Below, one piece after another: positions 51,748-62,522 of a DNA stretch of 64,000 nucleotides. This stretch comes from Nematopogon swammerdamellus (Eukaryota > Arthropoda > Insecta > Lepidoptera > Adelidae). How positions within the stretch are numbered: position 1 is the stretch's first letter; the number at the start of each line of letters is the position of its first letter. Under the pieces are notes generated by a model. It had not been told where the DNA came from and did not search any database. It saw nothing but the letters and a program-made list of their open reading frames with translations. Position numbers and translations under genes: made by a program. The DNA lies in contig OX336349.1 in assembly GCA_946902875.1 (NCBI GenBank), positions 18,809,891 to 18,873,890 of the forward strand, given 5' to 3'.

Positions 51748-53153
51748 TAGCTGAGCCCGCGGCTCCGCTCGCGTGAAATTCGTATTCCAAAGAAGAATGT
51801 AAGTAACTAAGGGCGAGGCCGAAGGCCGAGCTGCGTTCAGGTAATCGATAAACCTTCTTAAAGAAAGTAACTAACTAAGGGCGAGGCCGAAGGCCGAGCT
51901 GCTTTCAGGTAAACGATAAACCTTTCTCAAATAAAGGAAGTAAGTAAGGGCGAGGCCGAAGGCCGAGCTGCGTTCAGGAAGACGACAAACCTTCTGGAAG
52001 AAAGGAAGGAACTAAGTGCGAGGCCGAAGGCCGAGCTGCGTTCAGGTAAACCAAACACCCTCTTCCGCCTTCGGGCCTCGCCCTTAAAGACTTCCTTTCT
52101 TCGATAGAATATAATATCGTTTACTCAATCTATTTATTTCATATAAATAAAAAAGTAATATTAATAACTAAAGAATTAAACCTACCTAACAAACATTAAA
52201 ATAACTATCAAAACGGGCATTTTCAAATGTTCTTAGAGCACTTGCGGCATTACCCCGCTGGATGGCAAGGCTTACCCTTTGAATGAAGTACATAAGCCCT
52301 TGATGACGGGACACCAGTTGCGTCAACCAGCTCAAGCCTCTTTTGGCTTCACTGCTCCACGGACCGAGGGTTTCAACCGCAAACGCAACAAATTCGAAAT
52401 CTTGAATTATATTTCTATATTTGCTGCGTTGGAGGCTCTCCGCCCCAGCCTCGGCCGCGCCAGCCGCTCTTGAAGATGTCCTAACGTGACTTGGAGCCAA
52501 TGTGAGAACAAAAGTGGCGTCCCACATCAAAGAACTACCCTTAGTCCATGGCACTAAGGTCTCTAGCATCGGGCCTCTTGCCATCCAGCCGGGAATAACC
52601 GCGAGGTTCTAGGATGCACGGTATATTTGCCGTTAGAAGCGTGGACTTTATAATAAAATTTAAATTAAATTAACTCAATCTTAATATTAATTAACTTTAT
52701 TCGAGATGGTTTAGCTTCTTCCTGAACGCAGCTCGGCCTTCGGCCTCGCCCTTAGTTACTTGCTTTCTTCGAGATGGTTTTTCAATTATCCGAACGTAGC
52801 TCGGCCTTCGGCCTCGCCTTAGTTACTTACTTTCTTCAAGATAGTTTAGCTTCTTCCTGAACGCAGCTCGGCCTGCGGCCTCGCCCATAGTTACTAACTT
52901 TCTTCGAGAAGGTTTATGGTCTTCCAGAATAGAGCTTGGCCTTCGGCCTCGCCGTTAGTTACTTATTTTCTTCAAGAATGTTTTTCTTCTTCCTGAAATC
53001 AGCTCCGCCTTTCGCCTCGCCCTTAGTTACTTTCATCGAGAAAGAATATCGTTTACGTGAGCGCAGATCCGCCTTCGGGCCCGTCTTTAGTTACTTACTT
53101 TCTTTTTTTTAAAATACGAATTTCACGCGAGCGAAGCCGCGGGCAACAGATAT
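51748..53153. mobile_element. 1.4-kb foldback element with tandem arrays in both arms
   Basis: Outer ends cccgcggctccgctcgcgtg and cacgcgagcgaagccgcggg are inverted. The left arm holds four ~68-bp units beginning gggcgaggccgaaggccg (51811, 51879, 51948, 52016). The right arm holds six units in reverse orientation (tcggccttcggcctcgcc near 52732, 52800, 52867, 52935, 53003, 53068). A central ~550-bp segment carries retroelement sequence. The architecture resembles Drosophila Foldback-type elements. Confidence 0.8.
52186..52584 (-). pseudogene. Retroelement-associated C-terminal domain fragment
   Basis: 132 residues. Key stretches are LMWDATFVLTLAPSHVRTSS, SKYRNIIQDFEFVAFAVETL and [18 protein letters not shown] recall this WD-x-T / TLAPSH / VETLG / QRGNAAS pattern from the C-terminal region of many invertebrate transposon-derived proteins, but I cannot name the domain with certainty. 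Upstream coding sequence is missing, so it is a relic. It lies in the centre of the foldback element, and its 3' part is shared with 43185-43390. Confidence 0.55.
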
Positions 53154-53394
53154 ATAAATTTTATTGCACCAATGACAGCGACATAACTTCGACTTTCAAT
53201 TATTATTTTTATTTATCAAATAATTTGTCACCGGCCAGCTCACGTCGAGATGACAGTTCTCCGTTGTCAACATGACATTTAAAATTGTTTTTACCTTTAC
53301 TTTGGACTACGTGATTTTAAACGCGCAATAATGTTTATAATTCTTAATTTTTTTTTAATTTTGTTAATTTTTTTTACGTATTATGTTAACCCGG
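53154..53394. other. Unassigned
   Basis: AT-rich. Confidence 0.35.
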
Positions 53395-53505
53395 CATATA
53401 AACTGCCACTATACAAAGTTTCGTCTAATTCCGTTCAGTGGTTTTTGCGTGATGCGCGTACAGACAAACAAACAAACAAACAAACAAACAAACAAACAAA
53501 AATTT
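53395..53505 (+). repeat. 3' part of a 'cggttcagtgg' repeat with (caaa)n
   Basis: gccactatacaaagtttcg, tccgttcagtggtttttg and a gacaaacaaacaaac run end the element, as in the family at 2761 and 25573. Confidence 0.55.
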
Positions 53506-53739
53506 TAAAAACTGTTCTAACATGTTCAGTATCTCATTTTAAGCCACCCTGGTTAGTTTTTTTCCGAATACATTCAATGTACAGACTTTCTTACCTCTAC
53601 GATTTTATTATATGTATAGATTAATTACTCAGTAATTAATATTGTTAAATGATTTGATTAGACTTTAATTAAAGAGACAGATATAATATTCCTAGTGCAT
53701 AGAATCCATATGTAATTATAGTTATGCTAAACTGAAAGA

Positions 53740-53841
53740 AATTGAGGTGTCTACCCTGTCGTCCTTTAGCACGGAATCTTGTCCGGCAGTCGGCTTTTAC
53801 GATATGCACGGGCAGAGATTCAGTGGGGCTATTCTTTTTAA
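53740..53841 (+). repeat. HP element fragment
   Basis: ggtgtctaccctgtcgtcc to ggggctattctttttaa, the head-A end only, with a small deletion. Confidence 0.65.
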
Positions 53842-54448
53842 ATAAAATAAATTAAATGTAGCGGATACCGTATAGGCTTAGGCATGTCTAAGGAAGTCTA
53901 TAAACCCATTCGGGTCAGCGCGAACAATTCCGAATCATTGTGACAGTAACGCCGATCGCCAGGACGTAGTGCGAGAATGCACGAGCACTGCCAGGTCCGG
54001 CGCACATTGGTCACACGTCGCACAATGTATAATCAGCTATCGGCTCGCGCAGACCTAACCATAATCATAAGCGTGGCCGTTTGATCGCTCTGGGCTATGG
54101 CTTCGACGGGGCTTAGAGGAGATGGGGGAATTGTGGTATACCACATTATATGCACGATATAATATGCATACATACATAAATACATTGCCGCGACTGGCCA
54201 CAGTGGGTTATATGAGTTCTTCGAAGAAATGTGGTTTAGGTGTAAAACAATTTATTTTTGAGTTTTGTAACAACTGAGTTTACACGTGGGATCGCACCCG
54301 GCAAGTTAATGCGTTTAAAAAAAGGTCGAGTCACACATCCTTGGGTCTTGATGAAGGTAGCGTTGTAAGGTGTCCGGAGCGGGTAGCTCCTCCAGACACG
54401 ACGCCAGGAAGGTGCGGAGGCCTCAGCAGTGGGTAGCACCGCCGACCA
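53842..54448. other. Unassigned
   Basis: A GC-richer patch at 53890-54120. No gene or repeat recognised. Confidence 0.35.
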
Positions 54449-54622
54449 CACACGCTGTATCCCGACAATCAGGGTAAGCAGATTAATCGGTGCTGTGCTG
54501 CAAGAACTTTGGCTAATTGCAACACAACATCGACCACAACGTTTAGCAAAGTATTAGGACAAGATAATTATCAAGTAGCAAGTAAGGCACAAAGACCCAC
54601 TCATGCATGATGATGACTCGGT
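54449..54622 (+). repeat. HP element, left part
   Basis: cacacgctgtatcccgac, hairpin arms tcggtgctgtgctg and caacacaacatcga, and gcatgatgatgactcggtgg. It then joins LINE-1w sequence. Confidence 0.7.
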
Positions 54623-54625
54623 GGG

Positions 54626-54852
54626 CCCCTATTCAATTGACCTACCACGGATGCGCCGTTCCAACCGGCGAACAGAACCGGTTCCGAACCAACCGGTTCT
54701 GTAGGTATTTTATTCACAGAACCGGGAAAATGTGGAACGCACTCCCTGCCCATCTATTTCCTCCCAAGTACAGCCTGGGGTTTTTGAAAAGAGGCGTCAA
54801 AAGGCTCCTGTCAGGCCGGCATGGCATTCGCAATCCCCGTGCATCACAAAAT
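54626..54852 (+). pseudogene. LINE-1w C-terminal fragment
   Basis: The plus strand reads FRTNRFCRYFIHRTGKMWN, ALPAHLFPPKYSLGFLKRG and LSGRHGIRNPRASQNVH, equal to residues ~929-986 of the intact protein. An internal ccggttccgaaccaaccgg duplication is visible at the 5' side. One of the few LINE-1w fragments on the plus strand. Confidence 0.8.
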
Positions 54853-54859
54853 GTCCATA

Positions 54860-54967
54860 GAACCACGGTCAGCCTCCAACGGACGATCGGTCACCCATCC
54901 AAGTACTGACCAGCGTTGCTTTATAGCAACAGTCGACTGTCTACACCACTGAGCCATCGAGGCTGAC
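54860..54967 (-). repeat. SINE-A head only
   Basis: The complement shows gtcagcctcgatggctcagt, the 5S-like segment with a deletion, and the gaggctgaccgtggttc end. The body is missing, so this is a 3'-truncated or recombined copy. Confidence 0.75.
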
Positions 54968-55300
54968 AATAAGTGCAATAAACTTTTTTTTTTTCATTCT
55001 CGAGTTTTATTCGAGTTAATAGTCCACCATAGTCGCGTCTCCCCGCAACGTATGGGCAGTGTTTGACACAATTCCGAGTGTAATTGTCGCAATTTGTACC
55101 GGGCGAAGCAGTCTCGATACACGTCCACCGTATCTCCGGCATCGACGTTCGACGTCAGAGCGATAGACGCGTGCCGCCGCCGCCGTGCCCTCAGGGAGTT
55201 AGGATATTGTGCACTGAGACCGAAGGATAAGCGACCAGGAGTAATAAATACGAACTTGCTAGTTACATAGTGAAAATAAATATAAAATTTATAATGGTAT
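54968..55300. other. Unassigned, GC-richer
   Basis: gccgccgccgccgtgcc at about 55173. Minus-strand frames here are not recognised. Confidence 0.35.
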
Positions 55301-55392
55301 TTATCTTGTCCTAATACAAGTACTTTGCTAAACGTGGTGGTCGGTGTTGTGCCGTAATTTACAAGAGTAGGTACTTGCAGCACAACACAGAT
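55301..55392 (-). repeat. HP element hairpin end
   Basis: ttatcttgtcctaatacaag, then tcggtgttgtgccg and cagcacaacacaga. The end abuts a SINE-C tail. Confidence 0.7.
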
Positions 55393-55755
55393 TTTTTTTA
55401 TGTAATCCGGAATGGGTGGCTGAGTCAGAGGGGCCAAAGCACATGCTCAGACTAACCAATATCACCTCCGAGAAGGTAGGTTCCATACCGGAGACTTCCC
55501 TGGATTACTGGCTATACTGGACTAGAGAAGAACACAACCGAGGCTGCTATGCGGCCATCTTACATTCAGTACGGAGGTATCAATCCAGTCGGCTACAATT
55601 TGAGCCTACCACCTAGTAAGGGGCAAGGGAAGGGCACCTACAGTTTTACACCGTTTTCGAACTGACTGCTTCAGCAGCAGGTGTCGGTACGCACGTAAAT
55701 TTTTTCGTCAGAAAAAACTCATGGGTACACGCCGCGTCGACCGGATTCGAACTTC
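55393..55755 (-). repeat. SINE-C, nearly complete
   Basis: Tail-2 (gggtggctgagtcagagg), core (tatactggactagagaag, ggctacaatttgagcctacc, acctacagttttacacc) and the head side (cggattcgaacttcg) are present. It is missing only the outer part of the tRNA-like head. Confidence 0.8.
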
Positions 55756-56085
55756 GAATAAGAATAGAATAAACAATTCGAACACTCCGTATAGTTTTCC
55801 TTGTGTTAACTTTTTTAACCTTCGCCCCTATACTCCATCAGTGGTTTATGACAGGCCATGTCGCCACTGCATCGCACAACCATTTATCAAACAGTCAACA
55901 TCCTCACTAGTTGACCGGGTAAATGCGTGCCGCACGCATGCCTACATATTCGTGGTCTGCGTGCGAATTGCAATGTGCGTGCTTGTTACATGACTGCCAA
56001 TGAGTCTGATTTACATGACTGCGTCGCTCGTTGGTAACTTCTCGCCACATTTTCCGTCGTTTTTGTAGAAAAGAAACAAGTCGGG
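55756..56085. other. Unassigned
   Basis: No gene or repeat recognised. Confidence 0.35.
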
Positions 56086-56135
56086 ACATGTGCTTTGGCC
56101 CCTCCGACTCAGCCACCCATACCGGATTACATAAA
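56086..56135 (+). repeat. SINE-C tail-2 fragment
   Basis: tgctttggcccctccgactc, agccacccataccgg and attacataaaaaa. Only the 3' 50 bases are present, facing the LINE-1w fragment tail to tail. Confidence 0.8.
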
Positions 56136-56276
56136 AAAGCGCAACATATGGCGCCCCATAATGTGTCTAACGACACCCATGGACACTCGTTCATATGCGG
56201 GGGTTGCGAATGCCACGCCGGCATTCACGGCGGTTATTCACGTCCATTCTTGAAGGACCCGAGACTGTACTTGGAT
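56136..56276 (-). pseudogene. LINE-1w 3'-terminal fragment
   Basis: gcgcaacatatggcgcccc, then aatgtgtctaacgacaccc and gactgtacttggatataac, complementary to the last codons and 3' end. Tail-to-tail with the SINE-C fragment. Confidence 0.75.
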
Positions 56277-56317
56277 ATAACTTCACTTTGAATGCTATTT
56301 CTTTCAAATAATACTAC

Positions 56318-56726
56318 TGTTTTTTATGTTATCCGGTATAGGTGGCTGAGTCGGAGGGGCCAAAGCACATGCTCCGACCAGCCAATCAGCCAATATCACC
56401 TCTGAGAAGGTAGGTGCCATACCGGAGACTTCCCTGGATTGCTGGCTATACTGGACTAGAGGAGAACACAACCGAGGCTGCTATGCGGCCATCTTACATC
56501 CAGTACGGTGGTACCGACCCAGTCGGCTACAATTTGAGCCTACCACCTAGTAAGGGAAGGGACCTACAGTTTTACACCGGTTCCGAACGGTGAAGCAGCA
56601 GGTGTAGGTATGCACGTAATTTTTTTCGTCAGAAAAAAACTCATTGGTACACGCCGACCGGATTCGAACCTCGGACCTCTCCCATGAGAAGCCGATGTAC
56701 AAACCACTCGGCCACCCGCCGCTTTT
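56318..56726 (-). repeat. SINE-C, full length with tRNA-like head
   Basis: On the minus strand: gcggcgggtggccgagtgg (A box) and gaggttcgaatccgg (B box) in a Ser/Leu-like head of about 85 nt. Next come a gtaccaatgagttttttt linker, the shared core (gtaaaactgtaggtccct ... actaggtggtaggctc) and tail-2 ending cagccacctataccgg and ataacataaaaaa. Reference copy for the family. Confidence 0.85.
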
Positions 56727-57104
56727 GGCGTCCAATTCCGATTCACAGGACCTTGGCGTAATGGTAGCAGATTCCGTTCCGACCACGTCTTGCGCAAGGC
56801 ATCGAACCACCGCCCCTCGAGTTAGCGACTCGCTCGGTCGCCCCGCCCACTGATTATTTCCTACCGAACAGCTTTGACGGTAAGTCCACCTTCTAACGCA
56901 CTGGCAATGCCTAACGTTCCTTCTACTAGATATGAATTATGTAGAGAATAAATATTGCACTTAGAAAATTGTTTTACCAACGTTTAGCAAACACTCAAAC
57001 AGTGTAGACATAATTTTTCCAACTGCTGGGTTAATTTTTTTTAAAGCAGCTACCCGTGCTGTGCTCAAAAGTATGAAATAAGGTCAGACCCGGCCAATAA
57101 CATT
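56727..57104. other. Unassigned
   Basis: No gene or repeat recognised beyond the SINE edges. Confidence 0.35.
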
Positions 57105-57468
57105 GTCAGCCTCGGTAGCTCAGTGGTGCGGTCAGTCGACTATTGTTAAGCAACCCTGAGCGCGGTCAGTACTTGGATGGGTGACCGCTCGACCGTGGTT
57201 CAGATTCCACGTAAAACTGTAGGTCACTCCCTTCTTCCCTTACTAGATGGTACGGTTTATCCCGCCCATGTTGGTACCACCGCACTGAATGAAACGTCGG
57301 TCGAAACGACTATGTAAATAGTTCGTGTTTTCCGTCCAGTTCAGTGTAGCTGAGATGAAATGAAGGGAAGAACTGACATGGCACCTATAGTTGACCCGGT
57401 GTTATGGGCTGACATCACGGATGTTGTAGGTTATGCAGAGAACCGTGTCAGTTTCAATAAAAAAAAAT
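57105..57468 (+). repeat. SINE-A, full length
   Basis: gtcagcctcggtagctcag, 5S-like gttaagcaaccctgagcg to gatgggtgaccgc, core, tail-1, poly(A). The gaggctgac complement is deleted in this copy, so the closing stem is lost. Confidence 0.9.
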
Positions 57469-57982
57469 TGGTTGTCTGTAAAGTCGGTTTACGGACGATA
57501 GTTTTACGTGATGACGTGGAATAATCGTAGTACATAGATCAAAGATCAGTAATTTCTATTCCCAGTAAAGATTAAACATCTTGTGACTGGCCATGAATAA
57601 ACTTATGTTGTCTGATCTTGACAGTTTTACTTCTTAAGACGTTTCCATGGTAACTTTGACTATACCGATTGTGCCTCTCTATCGCTTGTTACGCGCTCTC
57701 GCTTGCACACACAGTTTCAGATGGAACGTGAGACGCTTTCGTGCGTGCAGCCGGTGCTCATCAATTTATAAGACGTGACGTCATCACGTCAAAAATTACA
57801 CCACTCCTGGCGAATCCAGGCTCAAAGAGGCGCCATGGCCAGCTGTAATACGGACAAAGAGGTCGCCGTCTAATTTATTGACTCGCCTCTAACGTTGACT
57901 GACAAAATGTTGAGGAGCTGAAGAACAAAACTGGATGATTTTGATGTTGGTTTAATTTGTTGTTATTTTTTTCGTGTTGATG
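57469..57982. other. Unassigned; CRE-like palindrome
   Basis: gacgtga/tcacgtc arms flank cgtca near 57773-57791, embedding tgacgtca. A GC-richer patch at 57650-57880 is not assigned. It lies between two SINE-A copies in inverted orientation. Confidence 0.4.
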
Positions 57983-58374
57983 TTTTTTTTTTATTGAAAC
58001 TGACACGGTTGGCTACATCACCTACAACGTCCGTGATGTCAGCCCATAACACCGGGTAAACTAGGTGCCATGTCAGTGCTTCCGCCTTTGATCGTGCCGG
58101 CTACACTGAACTGGTCGGAAAACAAAAACTATTTACATAGCCGTTTCAACCGACGCGACGTTTCATTCAGTGCGGTGGTACCAACCCGGGCGGGTTAAAC
58201 CCTAGCACCAAGTAAGATTAGGAGGGAAGGGACCTACAGTTTTACGAGGAATCCGAACCTCGGTCAGCCTCCAACGGTCAGCGGTCACCCATCCAAGAAC
58301 TGACCGCACCCAGCGTTGCTTAACATTCAATAGCGACAGTTGACTGTCTGCACCACTGAGCTATCGAGGCTGAC
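57983..58374 (-). repeat. SINE-A, full length (subfamily B)
   Basis: Very similar to 36341-36725, including the cgctattgaat insertion, gttcttggatgggtgacc and the gagg/cctc hairpin. It ends at ctatcgaggctgac, directly abutting LINE-2w. Confidence 0.9.
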
Positions 58375-59030
58375 GACGATGGCAACCCCAAACTTGGAGC
58401 AATTTAAAGTAAGTTTGGACTCTATCCGGCCCCATGCCACCCGTATAATTGGTGATCCCAAGCTCACGGAGGGACTTCAATCATTGCGCCCCAGGCGGAA
58501 AAACAGTTTTCTTTCCATGTTTTATAGGTAATACCATGGTCGGTGCTTTGATGAATTAGCTTTCCTCATCCCTCGTCCCCTCATCCGTTGCAGCCACCTC
58601 CGGACTCGCTGTGAACTTCCACGCTGTTGACACTCAAATTCTGAGAACGCATCACTTTTCGAAATCGTTCCTGTATCGAAAGGCGAAAATATGGAACGTT
58701 CTTCCGGTGAGTGTGCTCTCTACTATACCTATAAACTGGGAATCTTCAAAGTCAGTCAACGTGTAAGCGTCCACTGCTCAACATACGCCCCTCCAATTTT
58801 CCTCCAGTCCTCCCGGCCTTCAGTGATACGGAACCACTGCTTTCCGCCGACTTGATGTCGTCGTTCCACCTGGCCGATGGTCGTCCCACACTCCGTTTTC
58901 CTGTCCACGGCCACCAGTCTTTTGGTCCGTCTTATAGCTGGCATGGCGTCTCTCTTAGCGCGGTTTCGCGAGGAGTGGTGTTATTGGCTGTGTCAGATTT
59001 TCCTTTGAACTTTTCGGTACAGCTTTGAGT
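58375..59030 (+). pseudogene. LINE-2w C-terminal fragment, interrupted
   Basis: Coding relics read SIRPHATRIIGDPKLTEGLQ, LRPRRKNSFLSMFYR, then ATRGL-type and LRTHHF-like stretches out of frame, KIWNVLP and a 3' UTR with gcgcggtttcgcgaggag. An RTE fragment (58753-58936) has replaced about 30-40 bases, as judged against 24395-24450. Confidence 0.75.
58753..58936 (-). pseudogene. RTE-like fragment nested in LINE-2w
   Basis: The minus strand reads KRLVAVDRKTECGTTIGQVE, RRHQVGGKQWFRITEGREDW, RKIGGAYVEQWTLTR and a stop. It is a different RTE lineage from 38663 but has the same C-terminal layout (W..GGAYVEQW). It is flanked on both sides by LINE-2w. Confidence 0.8.
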
Positions 59031-59494
59031 ACTCCAAAATAATTTGCGCATTCTCATAGTTCCCCCGACATTCGATACAACATTTCATAAGGGACAAAAG
59101 CAGGAGTCATTTGATCCGACGACAAAACAAAAGGATTATTATCCTTTGAAGCATCAAAAGAGACGTTCCAAAGAAAATTGTATATTTTTACGGCCTCCAT
59201 CAGTCCGTTTTCGTATTGCGACGGTAGCCATGTTTCCAAAGTATTATATTCATAAAAAGGTTATCAACTCAGTTGTATGAGTTTATTTCGTAATAAAGAA
59301 CGTAAATAGAACACACTATGTTGACAATGTCTCTTGAATATAAATGCATATTCGTGGTGAGTCATTAACTCATCCAGCATTAAAAGTATAGGTACAAATG
59401 AATGATTGAGTATTATTGTGTGTTGATTGATGTGAATGATTGATGAGAACACTTTTAAAATTGTGGACTTACTTATTTTCGCTTTCGCTTGGAA
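59031..59494. other. Unassigned
   Basis: A 78-codon plus frame and a 61-codon minus frame overlap here. Neither has a recognised domain. Confidence 0.35.
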
Positions 59495-59560
59495 CCTGAT
59501 ATGGTTGGCTACATCACTTACATAACGGCTGTCATATACCCCATAATGACAGCCCATCAT
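59495..59560 (-). repeat. Degenerate SINE-A tail
   Basis: aacctgatatggttggctac, atcacttacataacgg and cataatgacagcccatc follow the tail-1 complement loosely. Confidence 0.4.
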
Positions 59561-59794
59561 TCATTATTTTCGCAAATCCCTAACCTCAAAAAGCATGAAC
59601 TCAAAAAAAAAATCTTTTTCAATTATGCCACCGTTCTTACTTTTTGAACCTGGAAAATTAAGATTATCATTAATACAGATTATGATCCGGCATGATCACA
59701 AAATAATTGTGATCTCAATGTCTGCTTGCCCTTGCTTCTTATCTTTTGACTAATTTCTCTTCACCAATAGGTTGAATCTGAAAAATCGGTACCA

Positions 59795-59920
59795 GTGATA
59801 AGTCCGCCTCTGTCATTCTCTCGGTACTATTGTATATTTCTATTGTTCATCATGTGTTTTTCTTCTTGTATTTTACTTGTCTTTTGTTATTGGTGTGAAA
59901 TAAGTATTTCTTGGATATTC
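59795..59920 (+). repeat. Retroelement tail T, diverged
   Basis: gtgataagtccgcctctg followed by a T-rich stretch with gtgtttttcttcttg, as at 38520. Confidence 0.45.
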
Positions 59921-60394
59921 TAAATTGTATGCGGAGTACTGTATGTATAACATGGCAGTTCTGGTCTATTGAAGTCTTTCCATTTTTCCATCGGTCGCTA
60001 GCTTGTGGCTATTTCTTTAAAGGCATTATTATAGACGACTATATTTTATAGCAAAAACTCTTATCAGAGTACGCACCGCGTCACCATAATCTATATTGTC
60101 GCAGAATCATTGCTTGTCAAAGTCCTCAGGCTGAGGTCTTGTCGACAGCTCGAATTGCTTTCGAAAATTATCCTCTTTGCGTACAGATACCCTGAAGCTA
60201 AGATCTAAGTGGGTAGGCCTGCGCGCCGCCGTAACTCGTTATACGTCACTTGCACTGGCGAGCGTTAGAAGTGCAGAGCCATTGAGCCGTGCGTAGATGC
60301 TTCTGGAAAACTGACTTTTAGGGAACATGGTTTTAAATTTAGAACACAATGGAATGGTTAGAGAGACAGATAGAGAGAGGGAACTAGAGGGGAA

Positions 60395-60445
<51 letters not shown>

Positions 60446-61054
60446 AATCCTCGCTTCGAGCGATGACGCTTCTTACTTCCATGGTTCCTAGTCTTTGTAT
60501 AGAGTGTAATATTGTAAAATAATGCTCGCTGAAGCTACTTATAATCCGAACTAAAATCCTCTACTAATCTGTGAGAGCTGTATAATCGGAGGCTTTATAA
60601 ACAATATAATGTCTGTTGCTTTCTAGAAATACAACCAGCGCAGCACTTAGACAGATATTAAGTACGTACGACATGAAAATTTATTCTTCGGCTGCCATAT
60701 GAGGCAAAGCTGATATACCCATGATGATTGGTGCGAACATGTGCATTTTTTGTATAGGCCAACTAATTATTTGTATATTAATTAGATACAAAATAAAAAA
60801 CAAAAAGTCCTACTTTGTACGGGCATTTCCAAGCGTTAGAAATTACAGGCTCTGAAAGTACTACCAAGACATATAAAAATAAATAAACTTTTTTTTTACA
60901 TACATAAACATACATTTTATTTCTTATTTTGTATTTTTTTGTGGTTTTTTTTTCACGACAATGTATTTTATTTCTCAGAGATAATAAACAAATTAAATCT
61001 TAACAACATTACCTTCATTTATAGTTTTTTTTTTACGAAGAAAAAGGGGTGGGC
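59921..61054. other. Unassigned; (ga)n microsatellite at 60385-60445
   Basis: gagagagagagagagagat and related runs at 60385-60445. No gene seen. Confidence 0.4.
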
Positions 61055-61190
61055 GCGCTAGGTAAGTAGGTAAATCTCCTCCTTTTCTGCCAGCTCCCCT
61101 GCTGCGGTACCTAGGACACTTGCATAATTGCCTCTCTGAATCTCCTGCGTTACACGTTGTGTGAAGAAAGCACCGGCGCGACGGTCATCC
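61055..61190 (-). pseudogene. Third QRGN-type retroelement C-terminal relic
   Basis: One minus-strand frame reads GAFFTQRVTQEIQRGNYAS, VLGTAAGELAEKEEIYLLT and a stop. It parallels the [17 protein letters not shown] segment at 52.2 kb. A 142-codon frame in another phase (61150-61578) overlaps it and is probably spurious. Confidence 0.5.
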
Positions 61191-62522
61191 GAGCAAGGAG
61201 TTTAGCCAAAGGAGAAAGATTATTGATTTTTGTAAGAATTAAATCATCGGAGATAACCATTTTATGTAAATGTTTTACTCCAAATGAGCTGGGGAATGCT
61301 CTGGTAAAGGGTCCACAATAAGGCTTTATACAACCTGTGTGTACATAAATTATCTTGTTTTCTACAGAATAATAAATTAAAATAAAACATTTTTCCAGAG
61401 CACCTCTACATCTCGGCGCATCGGAGAAAATTGCAGACGACAGAAATAAAACGGCAAGCATTACATCACAGCCGAGACGCGTGTTTCCACCACGCATATA
61501 CATTAGAAAGCGTTTATTTAATAAAACCCCCTCGGGCGAAGATATGGGTAATCTTAGACATCGATGGCTAAAAAGCACCGTCCGGTAGTAGATGCGTTTA
61601 CCGGTAATTGTAACTGCACCTCCTACGCTTCTGCTGATGTTAATAAATTGTCTTAGATTGATGCTCCTGGTACGATACTCGTTTCTACTGGCTTACCCGC
61701 ATGAACTACGACGTCAGCTTTGGTTTTGTTATATTTTAGAGATTGCTTATTGGTTGTAGATTTTGAGAAATAGTTTAAGAACATATTGATAGTTCTTCAT
61801 TTCTTGTCTGGATTCTGTCTTTATTTCAGAGAAAGTAATTTGCACTTTCAAGCTGATCTTGTATGTCTCTTAATTTCTTTCTTTAATACAATTGATTACG
61901 TTTTTTACGATCACCATCTTTTACAAATCAGCATTTCTTAAAAAATTTATTTTCGCCTGAACCTATAACTTTTTAATCCAATAAATTGCTTTCTACAATT
62001 AGGTTAAGTATTTATCTTATTCTGTAGTTTTCAATATTCACTGTTTAGAGGTTTTCTTTACACATTTCTGATTAGGTTTTCGTTTGTAATTTATATTTGG
62101 ATTACACATTTTTAATACTTTTTCATTTGTTATATTACCTCTAATAAAATACATTCATTTTCGAAGTATTATAAAGAATCTAAGAAAATATTCCTTCACA
62201 TCTCTTTAACTTGAAGTTCATTGAATCTATTCGTGCGGGTATCGAGCCGCGGCTAACCGTTACTCTTTTATTTTGTCAAGAAGGCACCGGAGATGTATAT
62301 TTTGTCATTCTCTAAGTGCCACTAATCTGTCACGTTCCCGCCACCGGCGTCCACTGGCGACCTCTCTTGATATTTTAGGATTAACGGTGCAACGAGGATT
62401 AAAGATTAAAGTATTGGTTTAATAGCTACATTGTATTGTAAGCTTTGGCGATCTTCGATCTGAATAGTTTGCAAAGACAAGATGACACGTTGTGTAGATG
62501 AAAAGATTGTCAGCCTTTCTTT
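61191..62522. other. Unassigned
   Basis: AT-rich, with a GC-richer section at 61380-61620 and 62230-62390. No gene or repeat recognised. Confidence 0.35.

Noticed and set aside
56640..56726. tRNA-Ser/Leu gene on the minus strand
   Set aside because: The A and B boxes are good, but stems are imperfect and the unit continues into a repeated core and poly(A), so it is a SINE head.
61150..61578. 142-codon minus-strand frame
   Set aside because: Its end overlaps, in another phase, a better-supported retroelement relic. The rest has no homology that I can name.
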